NCBI RefSeq assembly: GCF_002904295.1
Contig: NZ_PPHG01000042.1
Location: 1-64,000, forward strand
DNA from: Amycolatopsis sp. CA-128772
GTDB taxonomy: Bacteria; Actinomycetota; Actinomycetes; Mycobacteriales; Pseudonocardiaceae
Direction: 5' to 3'
DNA: 64,000 nt
The position numbers were made by a program, and so were the translations under genes. The notes below the pieces were generated by a model that did no database searches, was not told the DNA's origin, and saw nothing but the letters and a program-made list of their open reading frames with translations. Below are positions 38,623 through 47,527 of this stretch, one piece after another (the stretch's first letter is position 1; each line of letters begins with the position of its first letter).

Positions 38623-40539
38623 GTGACGATGCTGGAGTCCGTGAGCGGACCGGCGGACCTGAAGCGCATGAGTGTCGAGGACCTCGGCGAACTGGCCGCC
38701 GAGATCCGGGACTTCCTCGTCGACAAGGTCCGGCGGGCGGGCGGGCACCTGGGGCCGAACCTCGGCGTCGTCGAGCTCACCCTGGCGCTGCACCGCGTGT
38801 TCGACTCGCCGCGTGACGCGATCGTCTGGGACGTCGGTCACCAGGCGTACGTGCACAAGATCGTCACCGGCCGCGCGGACGGGTTCGACCTGCTGCGCCA
38901 GACCGGCGGCGTCACCGGTTACCCGTCGCGTGCGGAGAGTGAACACGACTGGGTGGAGAGCAGCCACGCGTCGTCCGGTCTGTCCTATGTGGACGGCCTG
39001 GCGAAGGCGTTCGAGCTGGACGGCGGCGGCCGGCACGCGATCGCCGTCGTCGGCGACGGCGCGCTCACCGGCGGCATGTGCTGGGAGGCGCTCAACAACA
39101 TCGCGGCGCACAAGGACCGCCCGGTCGTCATCGTGATCAACGACAACGGCCGCTCGTACTCCCCGACCATCGGCGGCCTGGCCGACCACCTCGCGGCGCT
39201 GCGTCTGCAGCCCGGCTACGAGCGCCTGCTCGACGGCGGCCGCGAGCTGCTGCGCCACACCCCGGTCGTCGGCCGGCCGATCTACGCGGCGCTGCACGCG
39301 GCGAAGGCGGGCCTGAAGGACGCGCTGAGCCCGCAGGCGATGTTCTCCGACCTGGGCCTGAAGTACCTCGGCCCGGTCGACGGCCACGACCTCGCCGCGT
39401 TGGAGAAGGCGTTCCAGAGCGCGCGCTCCTTCGGCGGCGCCGTGATCGTGCACGTCGTCACCGAGAAGGGCCACGGCTACGCACCCGCGGTGAACAACCA
39501 GCACGACCAGATGCACCAGACGGACCCGATCGACCCGGAGACCGGCCTGCCGCCGGTGAAGGGCCCGAGCTGGACCGGCGTGTTCGGCGACGAGCTGGCC
39601 CGGATCGGTGCCGAGCGTGCGGACGTCGTCGCCATCACGGCGGCGATGCTGCGTTCCACCGGGCTGGACAAGTTCGCCGAGGCGTTCCCCGACCGCTGGT
39701 ACGACGTCGGGATCGCCGAGCAGCACGCGGTCACCTCGGCCGCGGGGCTCGCGATGGGCGGGCAGCACCCGGTGGTGGCGATCTATTCGACGTTCCTGAA
39801 CCGCGCGTTCGACCAGGTGCTGATGGACGTGGCGCTGCACCGCCTGCCGGTGACGCTGGTGCTCGACCGGGCCGGGATCACCGGGCCGGACGGGCCGAGC
39901 CACCACGGCATGTGGGACCTTTCGCTGCTCGGGATGGTGCCGGGGATGCGCGTTGCCGCTCCGCGGGACCCGGCGACTCTTCGTGAGGAGCTGCGGGAGG
40001 CCGTTGCGGTGTCGGACGGGCCGACGGCGCTGCGGTTCTCGAAGGGGAAGGTCGGGACGGACGTGACCGCCGTGGAGCGGATCGGGACGGTCGACGTCCT
40101 GCGGCGCCCGGCCGAGGGTGCGGACGTTCTCCTGGTGACCGTCGGTGCGTTCGCGACGCTCGGGTTGGCGGCCGCGGATCGGCTGGCCGATCAGGGGATC
40201 GGCGTCACCGTGGTGGACCCGCGGTGGGTTCTTCCGGTGCCGGCCGAGCTCGTGGCGCTGGCTTCGCAGCACAAGCTCGTGGTGACGGTCGAGGACAGTG
40301 GCCGGCACGGTGGGTTCGGGTCGGCGTTGGCCGCGTTGTTCCGGGATGCCGAGTGCGATGTTCCGTTGCGGGATCTGGCTGTGCCGCAGACGTTCCACGA
40401 CCACGGGAGCCGGGACGAGGTGCTGGGGCGGATCGGGCTGACCGCTCAGGATGTGGCTCGGCGGGTCACCGAGTGGGCGGCCGGGCGGCTGGGTTCTGCG
40501 TCGGAGGAACCGGCGAAGAAGGACGCCAACCGCAGCTGA
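38623..40539 (+). CDS. dxs: 1-deoxy-D-xylulose-5-phosphate synthase
   Basis: First enzyme of the MEP isoprenoid pathway: condenses pyruvate and glyceraldehyde-3-phosphate, using thiamine diphosphate. 638 residues from GTG 38623 (ATG 38629 also fits); GAGGTGGAG lies upstream. Motifs: IVWDVGHQAYVHKIVTGR, the ThDP/Mg site VVGDGALTGGMCWEALNN, and the transketolase C-terminal parts VGIAEQHAVTSAAGLAMGG and LDRAGITGPDGPSHHGMWDL. The equivalent of mycobacterial dxs1 (Rv2682c), also downstream of the TrmA-like methyltransferase there, in the same relative orientation. Confidence 0.97.
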   Translation: MTMLESVSGPADLKRMSVEDLGELAAEIRDFLVDKVRRAGGHLGPNLGVVELTLALHRVFDSPRDAIVWDVGHQAYVHKIVTGRADGFDLLRQTGGVTGYPSRAESEHDWVESSHASSGLSYVDGLAKAFELDGGGRHAIAVVGDGALTGGMCWEALNNIAAHKDRPVVIVINDNGRSYSPTIGGLADHLAALRLQPGYERLLDGGRELLRHTPVVGRPIYAALHAAKAGLKDALSPQAMFSDLGLKYLGPVDGHDLAALEKAFQSARSFGGAVIVHVVTEKGHGYAPAVNNQHDQMHQTDPIDPETGLPPVKGPSWTGVFGDELARIGAERADVVAITAAMLRSTGLDKFAEAFPDRWYDVGIAEQHAVTSAAGLAMGGQHPVVAIYSTFLNRAFDQVLMDVALHRLPVTLVLDRAGITGPDGPSHHGMWDLSLLGMVPGMRVAAPRDPATLREELREAVAVSDGPTALRFSKGKVGTDVTAVERIGTVDVLRRPAEGADVLLVTVGAFATLGLAAADRLADQGIGVTVVDPRWVLPVPAELVALASQHKLVVTVEDSGRHGGFGSALAALFRDAECDVPLRDLAVPQTFHDHGSRDEVLGRIGLTAQDVARRVTEWAAGRLGSASEEPAKKDANRS

Positions 40540-40612
40540 GCCTTGTGGTTTGCTGTTGCCGGGAGAAAAGGTGTCCTCGCCGGACGGGCTGGCTCAGGGA
40601 TGACCACCCAGC

Positions 40613-42055
40613 TCAGACCCTCGCGGGGATCGTCGTCGGGGAGGGGGCTGGGGCGAACACCTCCGGCGGTTCCGGGAACAGCTTCACCAGCAGCGGGTAG
40701 GCGATGGCGGCTGTCGCCAAGGTCGCCAGCAGGCTGATGTCCACGCCGCCCGCGATGTTGCGTAGCGGGCCGGCGATCATCGGCGTGTTTGCGCACAGCA
40801 ACCCCAGTGTCGTTGCCGGGATCCATGCTGCCATGGCCCGCCAGTTCACGCCCCGGGTGAACCAGTAGCGGCCGCCCTTGCGGCCTTCGTTGAAGACCTG
40901 CAGGTCCGCCACGTCGTAGAAACCTCTGCGCTGGACGAAGCCGATCATCATGATCACCATCCAGGGACTGGTGCACAGGACGATCAGCGTGGCGAAGGCG
41001 TTGATGCTCGACACCATGTCCAGCACGAAATTGCCCACGAAGATGAACGCCACGCTCAACGTTCCGATCAGCAGGGTCGCCTGGACGCGGGACAGGCGGG
41101 GGAAGATCGAGCTGAAGTCCAGACCAGTTCCGTACAGCGACGTCGTTCCCGTCGACAGGCCGCCGATCAGGGCGACCACGATCAACGGAATTGCGTACCA
41201 CAGCGGGGAAATCGACGTCAGGCCCGTGATGTAGTCGGCCGGGTCCGCGACCAGGGTGGCCGTTGCGATGCCGAAACCGAACGGGAGCAGCGTGGCCACC
41301 TGCGCGAGGAAGGGCGCCGTCAGGAGCGAGCGTTTGCGGTAGGAGGCCGGGATGTAGCGGGCCCAGTCGCCGAGGAACGCGCCGAACGAGATCGGGTTGG
41401 CCAGGGCCGTCAACGCCGCCAACGTGAACGTCGGCCAGAACGTTCCCAGCGCGTACGTGCCCGTGCCCGGGTAGCCCGGGTCGAAGGTGCCGCCGTAGGC
41501 GAGGACGCCCAGGAGCATGATGGCCGTGCCGAGGACCACCGCGATGCGGTTCACCAGCAGCATGAACCGGTAGCCGTAGATGCACACCACCAGCGTTGCG
41601 AGCGCGATCACGCCGTACGCCACGCCGCGCAGGACCGCGCCGCCATCGAAGCCGAACAGGCGCTGTGCTGCTCCGGCCACCGCGTCGCCGCTCACCCAGA
41701 CCGAAATCGCGAAGAACGTGATCGCCGTCAGCAACGACAAGAACGAGCCGACGCAGCGGCCGACCACGCCGAAGTGGGCGCCCGACGACACCGCGTTGTT
41801 CGTCCGGGTGCGCGGGCCGAACAGTGCCATCGGGGCCAGGACCAGGCCGCCCACCACGACACCCAGGGCCGTGGCCAGGACCGCGTCGCGGAAGCTCAAG
41901 CCGTACGCGATCGGCAACGTGCCCAGGATGATCGTGGCGAACGTGTTCGCGCCGCCGAAGGCCATCCGGAACAGGTCGCGCGGGCGGGACGTCTGCTCTT
42001 CCGGCGGGATCGGGGCGATCCCGTGCTGCTCGACCTCGGTGATCTTCTCGCTCAT
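40613..42055 (-). CDS. NCS1-family nucleobase/cation symporter-like permease
   Basis: 480 residues, about 12 membrane helices. The family start FRMAFGGANTFATIILGTLP and the helix 3 region RTRTNNAVSSGAHFGVVGR are typical of cytosine/purine permeases, as is NPISFGAFLGDWARYIP. NCS1 carriers take purines, pyrimidines, allantoin and related ureides. Here it is the last gene of an operon with guanidino-compound enzymes; its ATG overlaps the aldehyde dehydrogenase stop (ATGA), so a guanidino acid or related substrate is plausible (inference). Confidence 0.88.
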   Translation of the reverse strand: MSEKITEVEQHGIAPIPPEEQTSRPRDLFRMAFGGANTFATIILGTLPIAYGLSFRDAVLATALGVVVGGLVLAPMALFGPRTRTNNAVSSGAHFGVVGRCVGSFLSLLTAITFFAISVWVSGDAVAGAAQRLFGFDGGAVLRGVAYGVIALATLVVCIYGYRFMLLVNRIAVVLGTAIMLLGVLAYGGTFDPGYPGTGTYALGTFWPTFTLAALTALANPISFGAFLGDWARYIPASYRKRSLLTAPFLAQVATLLPFGFGIATATLVADPADYITGLTSISPLWYAIPLIVVALIGGLSTGTTSLYGTGLDFSSIFPRLSRVQATLLIGTLSVAFIFVGNFVLDMVSSINAFATLIVLCTSPWMVIMMIGFVQRRGFYDVADLQVFNEGRKGGRYWFTRGVNWRAMAAWIPATTLGLLCANTPMIAGPLRNIAGGVDISLLATLATAAIAYPLLVKLFPEPPEVFAPAPSPTTIPARV

Positions 42056-43410
42056 GCGAACCTCGTCATCACGTGCTTCACGCGGGTGTACTCAGCGAAC
42101 GCGTACGCCGAGAGGTCCTTGCCGTGGCCGGAATGGCCGAAGCCGCCGTGCGGCATCTCCGCCACCAGCGGGCCGTGCGTGTTGATCCACACGCAGCCGA
42201 AGTCCAGCTCGGCCGGCACCCGCGCCGCGACGGCGAGGTCGCGCGTCCACACCGAGGCGGCCAGTCCGTAAGGGACGCCATTGGCCAGTGCGATGCCGTC
42301 GGCTTCGTCCGAAAAGGACTGGACGGTGATCACCGGGCCGAAGATCTCCTCCTGGACGATCTCGTCGTCCTGCCGCACCCCGGAGATCACGGTGGGGGAG
42401 AGGTAGAAGCCCGGTGAGCCGAACCGGGTGCCGCCGGTCTCGATGCGGGCGTGCGACGGCAACCGGGAGATCAGGCCCTCGACGCGCGAGAACTGCGCCG
42501 CGCTGTTCAACGGTCCGTAATCGACACCCGGGGTCTGCGCCGCGGCGGATTTCGCCAGCGCGGTGACGAAGTCGTCGTGGATCGAGGAGTGGACCAGGAC
42601 CCGGCTGCCCGCCGTGCAGTCCTGGCCCGCGTTGTAGAACGCCGCTCCCACGATGCCCTCCGCCGTCGAGGCGAGGTCGACGTCCGGGAACACCAGCAGG
42701 GGTGCGTTGCCGCCCAGCTCCAGGTGGGTGCGCTTGAGGTCGGCGGCCGCCACCGTGGCGACGTCGATGCCCGCGCGGGTCGACCCGGTGATCGAGACCA
42801 GGTCCGTGATCGGGTGCCTGACCAGGGCGCGGCCGGTGTCGCGGTCGCCGGTCAGCACGGTGAACGCGCCCGACGGCAGGAACTCCGCGGCGACGCGCGC
42901 CAGCAGCACCGCCGTCGACGGGGTCGTCTCGGCCGGCTTCAGCACCACCGTGTTGCCCGCCGCCAGGGCCGGGGCGATCTTCCAGACCGCCATCATCAGC
43001 GGGTAATTCCACGGGGCGATCTGCGCGCAAACGCCGACCGGCTCGCGGCGGATCACCGACGTGTGGCCGGGCGCGTACTCGCCGGCCGCGGTGCCCTCCA
43101 GGTGCCGCGCCGCGCCGGCGAAGAACCGCAGCGCGCTCACGCACTCCGGGATCTCCTCCTCGAGCACCACGGACCGGATCTTGCCGGTCTCGCGCACCTC
43201 GAGGTCGGCGAACTCGGCCGCGCGCGCCTCCAGGGCGTCGGCGATCTTCAGCAGCGCCAGCTGACGCTGGGCCGGGGTGCTGCGCCGCCAGACCACAAAC
43301 GCTTGCGCGGCGGCCGCCAGCGCCGCGTCCACTTCGGACGGCGAGGCGACGGGGCTGGTGGCGAACACCTCGCCGGTCGCCGGGTCGGTCAGGTCCAGGG
43401 TGCGGGTCAT
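42052..43410 (-). CDS. aldehyde dehydrogenase, likely omega-amino or guanidinobutyraldehyde type
   Basis: 452 residues, slightly shorter than most ALDHs. PWNYPLMMAVWKIAPALAAG cofactor site, SITGSTRAGIDVATVAAADL, general base in THLELGGNAPLLVF and catalytic Cys in NAGQDCTAGSRVLVHSS, which reads like gamma-aminobutyraldehyde dehydrogenase. Coupled by ATGA overlaps to the ThDP enzyme before it and the NCS1 permease after it. In the arginine transaminase route of Pseudomonas (KauB step) an enzyme of this type oxidises 4-guanidinobutyraldehyde to 4-guanidinobutyrate, which fits these neighbours. Confidence 0.9.
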   Translation of the reverse strand: MTRTLDLTDPATGEVFATSPVASPSEVDAALAAAAQAFVVWRRSTPAQRQLALLKIADALEARAAEFADLEVRETGKIRSVVLEEEIPECVSALRFFAGAARHLEGTAAGEYAPGHTSVIRREPVGVCAQIAPWNYPLMMAVWKIAPALAAGNTVVLKPAETTPSTAVLLARVAAEFLPSGAFTVLTGDRDTGRALVRHPITDLVSITGSTRAGIDVATVAAADLKRTHLELGGNAPLLVFPDVDLASTAEGIVGAAFYNAGQDCTAGSRVLVHSSIHDDFVTALAKSAAAQTPGVDYGPLNSAAQFSRVEGLISRLPSHARIETGGTRFGSPGFYLSPTVISGVRQDDEIVQEEIFGPVITVQSFSDEADGIALANGVPYGLAASVWTRDLAVAARVPAELDFGCVWINTHGPLVAEMPHGGFGHSGHGKDLSAYAFAEYTRVKHVMTRFA

Positions 43411-45050
43411 GCCTGCTCCAGGTGGGTCGGCGCGAACATCTTCAGCAGCGCGGGGAGGACGACGACGGACGGCCCGGGCGTGCGCAGCGCCTCGGCGAGG
43501 TCGGCGCCCACGGTGTCCGAAGAGGACAACCGGGCGGGCACGCCGAAGGCGGCCGCCAGGGCGACGAAGTCCGGCCGGGTCAGCTCGGTGGCCGTCGACC
43601 GGCCGAACGCGCCGGTGAGGTACTCGCGCAGGATGCCGTAGCCGCCGTCGTCGACGATCAGCCACGTGACGTCGAGGCCGTGCTGGGCCGCCGTGGCCAG
43701 CTCGGCGAGGCCGTACATCGCGCCGCCGTCGCCGGACACCGCCAAGGTCGGGGCGCCCGCGGCTGCGCCGCCGAGCGCGCCCGGCAGGCCGTAGCCCAGG
43801 CCGCCCGCGCCCTGGGCGGTGTGGATCGGTGCGCCCTCGGGGTTCCACGCCGACCACGCCCAGTAGGCCGCGATCGTCATGTCCCAGAATGTCTGAGTGC
43901 CTTCGGGAAGCGCGCCCCGGATGTCGTCGACCAGCTTCCGTTCGGTGGCCAGGTCCTGACTGTCCAACCGGGACTCCACGGCGGACAGCAGCGAAGAGAC
44001 CGCCTTCTCGGCCCGGCCGTCGGACGCGCGCATCGGCACCCACTCCAGCAGCGCCTGCAGGGTGAGCCGCACGTCGGCGTGGATGCCGAGCGCCGGGTAG
44101 TTCGACTCCAGCTTCCCGAGGTCGGCTTCGACCTGGATCACCCGGCCGCGCGGGGCGAACTCGCGGTAGTTGCTGGACAGCTCGCCGAGCCCGGAGCCGA
44201 GCACGAGCAGCACGTCGGCGTCGGCGAGGAACTCCGTGGTGTGCCAGTCCTCCAGCCACGACCGGCCGGACAGTTCGTGGTCCCAGCCGAAGACGCCCTT
44301 GCCGCCGAAGGTCGAGACCACCGGCGCACGCAGGGCTTCGGCGAGGGCCAGCAGCTCGGCGTGCGCGCCCGACCGCAGCGCGCCGCCGCCGGCCAGGATC
44401 ACCGGGTTCGACGCCGCACCCAGCAGCTCCGCGGCCGCGGTCACCAGCTCCGGCAGCGGTTCCAGCGAGGCAGGCGCGGCCGAAACCGATGTGATCGGCG
44501 GGACGCCGGCCGGGCCGAGCAGCACGTCCTGGGGGATCTCGACCCACACCGGCCCGTAGGGCGCGGTCGCCGCCGACGTCCACGCTTCCCGCAACGCCGT
44601 CGGGAGCTGGCTCGCCCGCCGCACGACGTGCACCGACTTGACCACGTCCCGGAAGCTCGCCTGCTGGTCGGGCAGTTCGTGCAGGTAGCCGTGCCGCCCG
44701 CCGCCGAGCCCGGCGACCGGGACCTGGCTGGAGATCCCGAGCACCGGCACCGAAGCCGCGCGGGATTCCTGCAGGGACGCCAGCGTCAGCAACGCACCCG
44801 GGCCGGTGGAGACGATCAGGGGCGTCACCGGCACCGGGCCGTCCGGGTCGGCCGCGAGCCGGGCGCGGGCGTACCCGTCGGCGGCGAAGGCGAGGTTGTT
44901 CTCGACGCGCCCGCTGATCACGCGCAGGTCCTCCGCCCGCCGCAGGGCCTCGAACAGGCCCAGGGCGTGCTGGCCCGGCAGGCCGAACACCGTGTCGGCC
45001 CCCAGCGCCCGCAGGGTTTCGACGACGACATCGCCGCCGATGCGGGTCAT
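43407..45050 (-). CDS. thiamine-diphosphate-dependent decarboxylase/acetolactate-synthase-like enzyme
   Basis: 547 residues with the three-domain ThDP enzyme plan: N-terminal Pyr domain (ETLRALGADTVFGLPGQHAL, with the activating Glu later in ISGRVENNLAFAADGYARAR), central domain (NPVILAGGGALRSGAHAELL) and PP domain with the ThDP motif AVSGDGGAMYGLAELATAA. It is not a biosynthetic acetolactate synthase by context: neighbours are a ureohydrolase and an aldehyde dehydrogenase. The known enzyme of this family in that setting is 2-ketoarginine decarboxylase (AruI), which gives 4-guanidinobutyraldehyde; that is my best, unproven, assignment. ATGA overlaps on both sides. Confidence 0.8.
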   Translation of the reverse strand: MTRIGGDVVVETLRALGADTVFGLPGQHALGLFEALRRAEDLRVISGRVENNLAFAADGYARARLAADPDGPVPVTPLIVSTGPGALLTLASLQESRAASVPVLGISSQVPVAGLGGGRHGYLHELPDQQASFRDVVKSVHVVRRASQLPTALREAWTSAATAPYGPVWVEIPQDVLLGPAGVPPITSVSAAPASLEPLPELVTAAAELLGAASNPVILAGGGALRSGAHAELLALAEALRAPVVSTFGGKGVFGWDHELSGRSWLEDWHTTEFLADADVLLVLGSGLGELSSNYREFAPRGRVIQVEADLGKLESNYPALGIHADVRLTLQALLEWVPMRASDGRAEKAVSSLLSAVESRLDSQDLATERKLVDDIRGALPEGTQTFWDMTIAAYWAWSAWNPEGAPIHTAQGAGGLGYGLPGALGGAAAGAPTLAVSGDGGAMYGLAELATAAQHGLDVTWLIVDDGGYGILREYLTGAFGRSTATELTRPDFVALAAAFGVPARLSSSDTVGADLAEALRTPGPSVVVLPALLKMFAPTHLEQA

Positions 45051-45991
45051 GCGCCCTTCCCCAGGGTCAGCAGGCTCACCAGGTCGTAGGCGACGTGCGA
45101 GGCCGCGATGGCGGTGATCTCGGCGTGGTCGTAGGCCGGCGCGAGCTCGACGACGTCCGCACCGACCAGGTTGAGGTCGCGCAGCCCGCGCAGGATCTCC
45201 AGGAGCTCCCGGCTGGTCAGCCCGCCCGCCTCGGGGGTCCCGGTGCCGGGCGCGTGGGCGGGGTCGAGCACGTCGATGTCGACCGAGACGTACAGCGGCC
45301 GGTCGCCGATGCGCTGCCGCAGCGCGTCGACCGTCTCGGCGACGCCGCGGCGCATGACGTCGCCCGAAGTGACGATGCCGAAGCCGAGGCGGCGGTCCTC
45401 TTCGAGGTCGCGCTTCCCGTACAGCGGCCCGCGCGTCCCGACGTGCGACAGCGCGCTCGTGTCGAGGATTCCTTCCTCCGACGCCCGCCGGAACGGGGTG
45501 CCGTGGGTGTACGGCTCGCCGAAGTAGGTGTCCCAGGTGTCCAGGTGGGCGTCGAAGTGCAGCAGCGCAACGGGTCCGTGCCGGTTCGCCGCGGCCCGCA
45601 GCAGCGGCAGCGCGATGGTGTGGTCGCCGCCGACGGTCACCAGCCGCGTCCCGTCCGCCTGCAGCGCTTCGGCTTCCTGCTGCAGCGTTTCGATCGCTTC
45701 GCCGATGTCGAACGGGTTGACCGCGATGTCGCCCGCGTCCACGACCTGCCGCTCGGCGAACGGCGAGACGTCCAGCTCCGGGTGGTACGGCCGCAGCAGC
45801 CGGCTCGCCTCGCGGACGGCGGCCGGGCCGAACCGCGCGCCGGGCCGGTAGGACACGCCGGAGTCGAAGGGCACGCCGACCACGGCGACGTCGGCGCGTT
45901 CGACCTGGTCGATGCGCGGCAGCCGCGCGAAGGTCGCGAAGCCGGCGAACCGGGGGACGCGCGACGAGTCGAGGGGTCCGATGTTAGGCAC
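45047..45991 (-). CDS. ureohydrolase of the agmatinase/guanidinobutyrase family
   Basis: 314 residues, dinuclear manganese hydrolase that removes urea from a guanidino compound. Metal motifs are complete: VTVGGDHTIALPLLRAA, LLHFDAHLDTWDTYFG (DAHxD) and YVSVDIDVLDPAHAPGTG (SxDxDxxDP). Family members act on agmatine, guanidinobutyrate, guanidinopropionate, proclavaminate or guanidine. The neighbouring ThDP decarboxylase and aldehyde dehydrogenase favour 4-guanidinobutyrate (giving GABA and urea) over agmatine. GTG start overlaps the symporter gene by 8 bp; the stop overlaps the ThDP gene start. Confidence 0.88.
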   Translation of the reverse strand: MPNIGPLDSSRVPRFAGFATFARLPRIDQVERADVAVVGVPFDSGVSYRPGARFGPAAVREASRLLRPYHPELDVSPFAERQVVDAGDIAVNPFDIGEAIETLQQEAEALQADGTRLVTVGGDHTIALPLLRAAANRHGPVALLHFDAHLDTWDTYFGEPYTHGTPFRRASEEGILDTSALSHVGTRGPLYGKRDLEEDRRLGFGIVTSGDVMRRGVAETVDALRQRIGDRPLYVSVDIDVLDPAHAPGTGTPEAGGLTSRELLEILRGLRDLNLVGADVVELAPAYDHAEITAIAASHVAYDLVSLLTLGKGA

Positions 45992-47429
45992 TGCTGGGCT
46001 CCTGTTCCCGGGTGGAGAGCGGGGTTTCTTCGCCGTTGAGACGGCGGGTCCAGATCGAGAGGATCGTGTCGGACGTGCGGGGCGTGGCGAAGCTGACCGC
46101 CAGGTAGACGACCAGGCTCGCGCCGAGGCCCCAGTAGATCGGCGTGTTGGCGGCCACGCCGTCGATGCTCATGAAGGCGATCACCGAGACGGTGCCGGCC
46201 ACCATCGAGGCGTACGCGCCCTGCCGCGTGCCGCGCTTCCAGAACAGCGCGCCGACGATCGCCACCAGCAGACCGCCGACCAGGATGTCGTAGGCGATGG
46301 TGAGCGCGTTGACGACGTCGTCGACGACCATCGCGATGCCGATGGCCAGCAGGCCCAGTACGAGCGTGGCGATCCGGTTGCGGCGGACTTCGCCGCCCTT
46401 CTTCAAGCCCAGCTTGGTCAGCAGGTCCGACGTCGTCGTGGTGGAGCAGGCGATCAGCGCGCCGCTCGCCGTGGACATCATCGCCGACAGCGCGGCGGCC
46501 AGGACCAGGCCGCGGACGCCGGTCGGCAGCAGCCGCTCGACGATCGTCGCGAAGGCGTCTTGGGCGCTGGCGATGTCCGGGTAGAGGGCGTGGGCGGCGG
46601 TGCCGATCAGGGCGCCGGCCAGGCCGTAGACCAGGCAGTAGACGCCGGAGGTGATGCCGCCGGACGTCGCGATCGCGGGCGTGCGGGCGGTGAACACGCG
46701 CTGCCAGATGTCCTGGCCGATCAGCAGGCCGAAGGTGTAGATCACGAAGTAGGTGATGATCGTGTCGGTGCCGATCGAGGTGAAGCTGAAGAAACTCGCG
46801 TCGAGCTTCGCGCTCATGCCGTCGAAGCCGCCCGCGGAGCTGATGGCGACCGGCAGCAGGATGGCCAGGATGCCGATGGTCTTGATGACGAACTGGGCGA
46901 TGTCGGTGAGCGTGATCGACCACATGCCGCCGAGCACCGAGTAGAGGACGACGATCGAGCCGCCGACCGCGATCCCGGCCCAGTTCGGCAGGTCGAACAG
47001 CACCTTGAAGATCGTGGCGAAGGCCAGCGTCGAGGTCACCGTGAGCATCAGCGTGTAGCCCCACATGACGACGCCGGACACCGCGCTCGTGCGGCCGCCG
47101 TAGCGCAGGTCGAGCATCTCGCCGACGGTGTAGACCTTCAGCCGGACGAGCCGCCGCGCGAACAGCGCGTGCAGCACCAGGATGCCGACGCCGATGCTGA
47201 CCACCAGCCACATGCCGGAGATGCCGTAGGTGTAGCCGAGCTTGACGCCGCCGACGGTCGACGCGCCGCCGAGCACGACGGCCGACATCGTGCCGGAGTA
47301 CATGAACCACCCCAGCCGCCGCCCGGCGACCAGGTAGTCGGACTTGGTCTTCGCGAGCTTCAGGCCGTACCAGCCGACCCCGAGCATGCCCGCGATGTAC
47401 AGCGCGATCACCGCGTAGTCGCCGGTCAC
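45984..47429 (-). CDS. sodium:solute symporter (SSS family)
   Basis: 481 residues from GTG 47429, 12-13 membrane helices. MSAVVLGGASTVGGVKLGYT and ISGMWLVVSIGVGILVLHAL are the first core helices, and the SSS signature is seen in the GLIRLAMM-like region around residues 260-300. Uptake of an amine, amino acid, carboxylate or guanidino substrate with sodium is expected. First gene of a five-gene coupled operon with a good AGGAGG site; divergent from the PucR-like regulator with 98 bp between. Confidence 0.87.
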   Translation of the reverse strand: MTGDYAVIALYIAGMLGVGWYGLKLAKTKSDYLVAGRRLGWFMYSGTMSAVVLGGASTVGGVKLGYTYGISGMWLVVSIGVGILVLHALFARRLVRLKVYTVGEMLDLRYGGRTSAVSGVVMWGYTLMLTVTSTLAFATIFKVLFDLPNWAGIAVGGSIVVLYSVLGGMWSITLTDIAQFVIKTIGILAILLPVAISSAGGFDGMSAKLDASFFSFTSIGTDTIITYFVIYTFGLLIGQDIWQRVFTARTPAIATSGGITSGVYCLVYGLAGALIGTAAHALYPDIASAQDAFATIVERLLPTGVRGLVLAAALSAMMSTASGALIACSTTTTSDLLTKLGLKKGGEVRRNRIATLVLGLLAIGIAMVVDDVVNALTIAYDILVGGLLVAIVGALFWKRGTRQGAYASMVAGTVSVIAFMSIDGVAANTPIYWGLGASLVVYLAVSFATPRTSDTILSIWTRRLNGEETPLSTREQEPSSA

Positions 47430-47433
47430 GGTG

Positions 47434-47440
47434 TCCTCCT
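47434..47440 (-). promoter_or_regulatory. ribosome binding site of the symporter gene
   Basis: AGGAGGA on the minus strand 4-5 nt ahead of GTG 47429, selecting this start over longer open frame to 47516. Confidence 0.75.
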
Positions 47441-47488
47441 CACGTCGGTTTCGGGTCACCGTAGGTTCGTCCGCCACCTCCTCGGCAT

Positions 47489-47503
47489 GGGATGATTCAT
47501 CCC
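47489..47503. promoter_or_regulatory. candidate PucR operator, perfect inverted repeat
   Basis: GGGATGA-T-TCATCCC at 47489-47503, in the 98-bp divergent region between the symporter operon and the regulator gene. Extending it, ATG...CAT outside pairs with one bulged C. Its place and symmetry suit a dimeric regulator site. Confidence 0.6.
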
Positions 47504-47527
47504 CATATCGACTCACGGCGGGACGGA

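Noticed and set aside
34653..38780. 1375-residue minus-strand open frame
   Set aside because: It runs across the opposite strand of several well-supported genes and is Arg/Pro-rich low-complexity sequence, typical of antisense frames in GC-rich DNA.
43407..45050. Biosynthetic acetolactate synthase
   Set aside because: No small regulatory subunit or branched-chain genes nearby; the gene is coupled to catabolic genes.
45047..45991. Guanidine hydrolase (nickel-dependent) for the ureohydrolase
   Set aside because: No nickel chaperone genes next to it, and the ThDP enzyme and aldehyde dehydrogenase neighbours fit guanidinobutyrate better. Not excluded by sequence alone.
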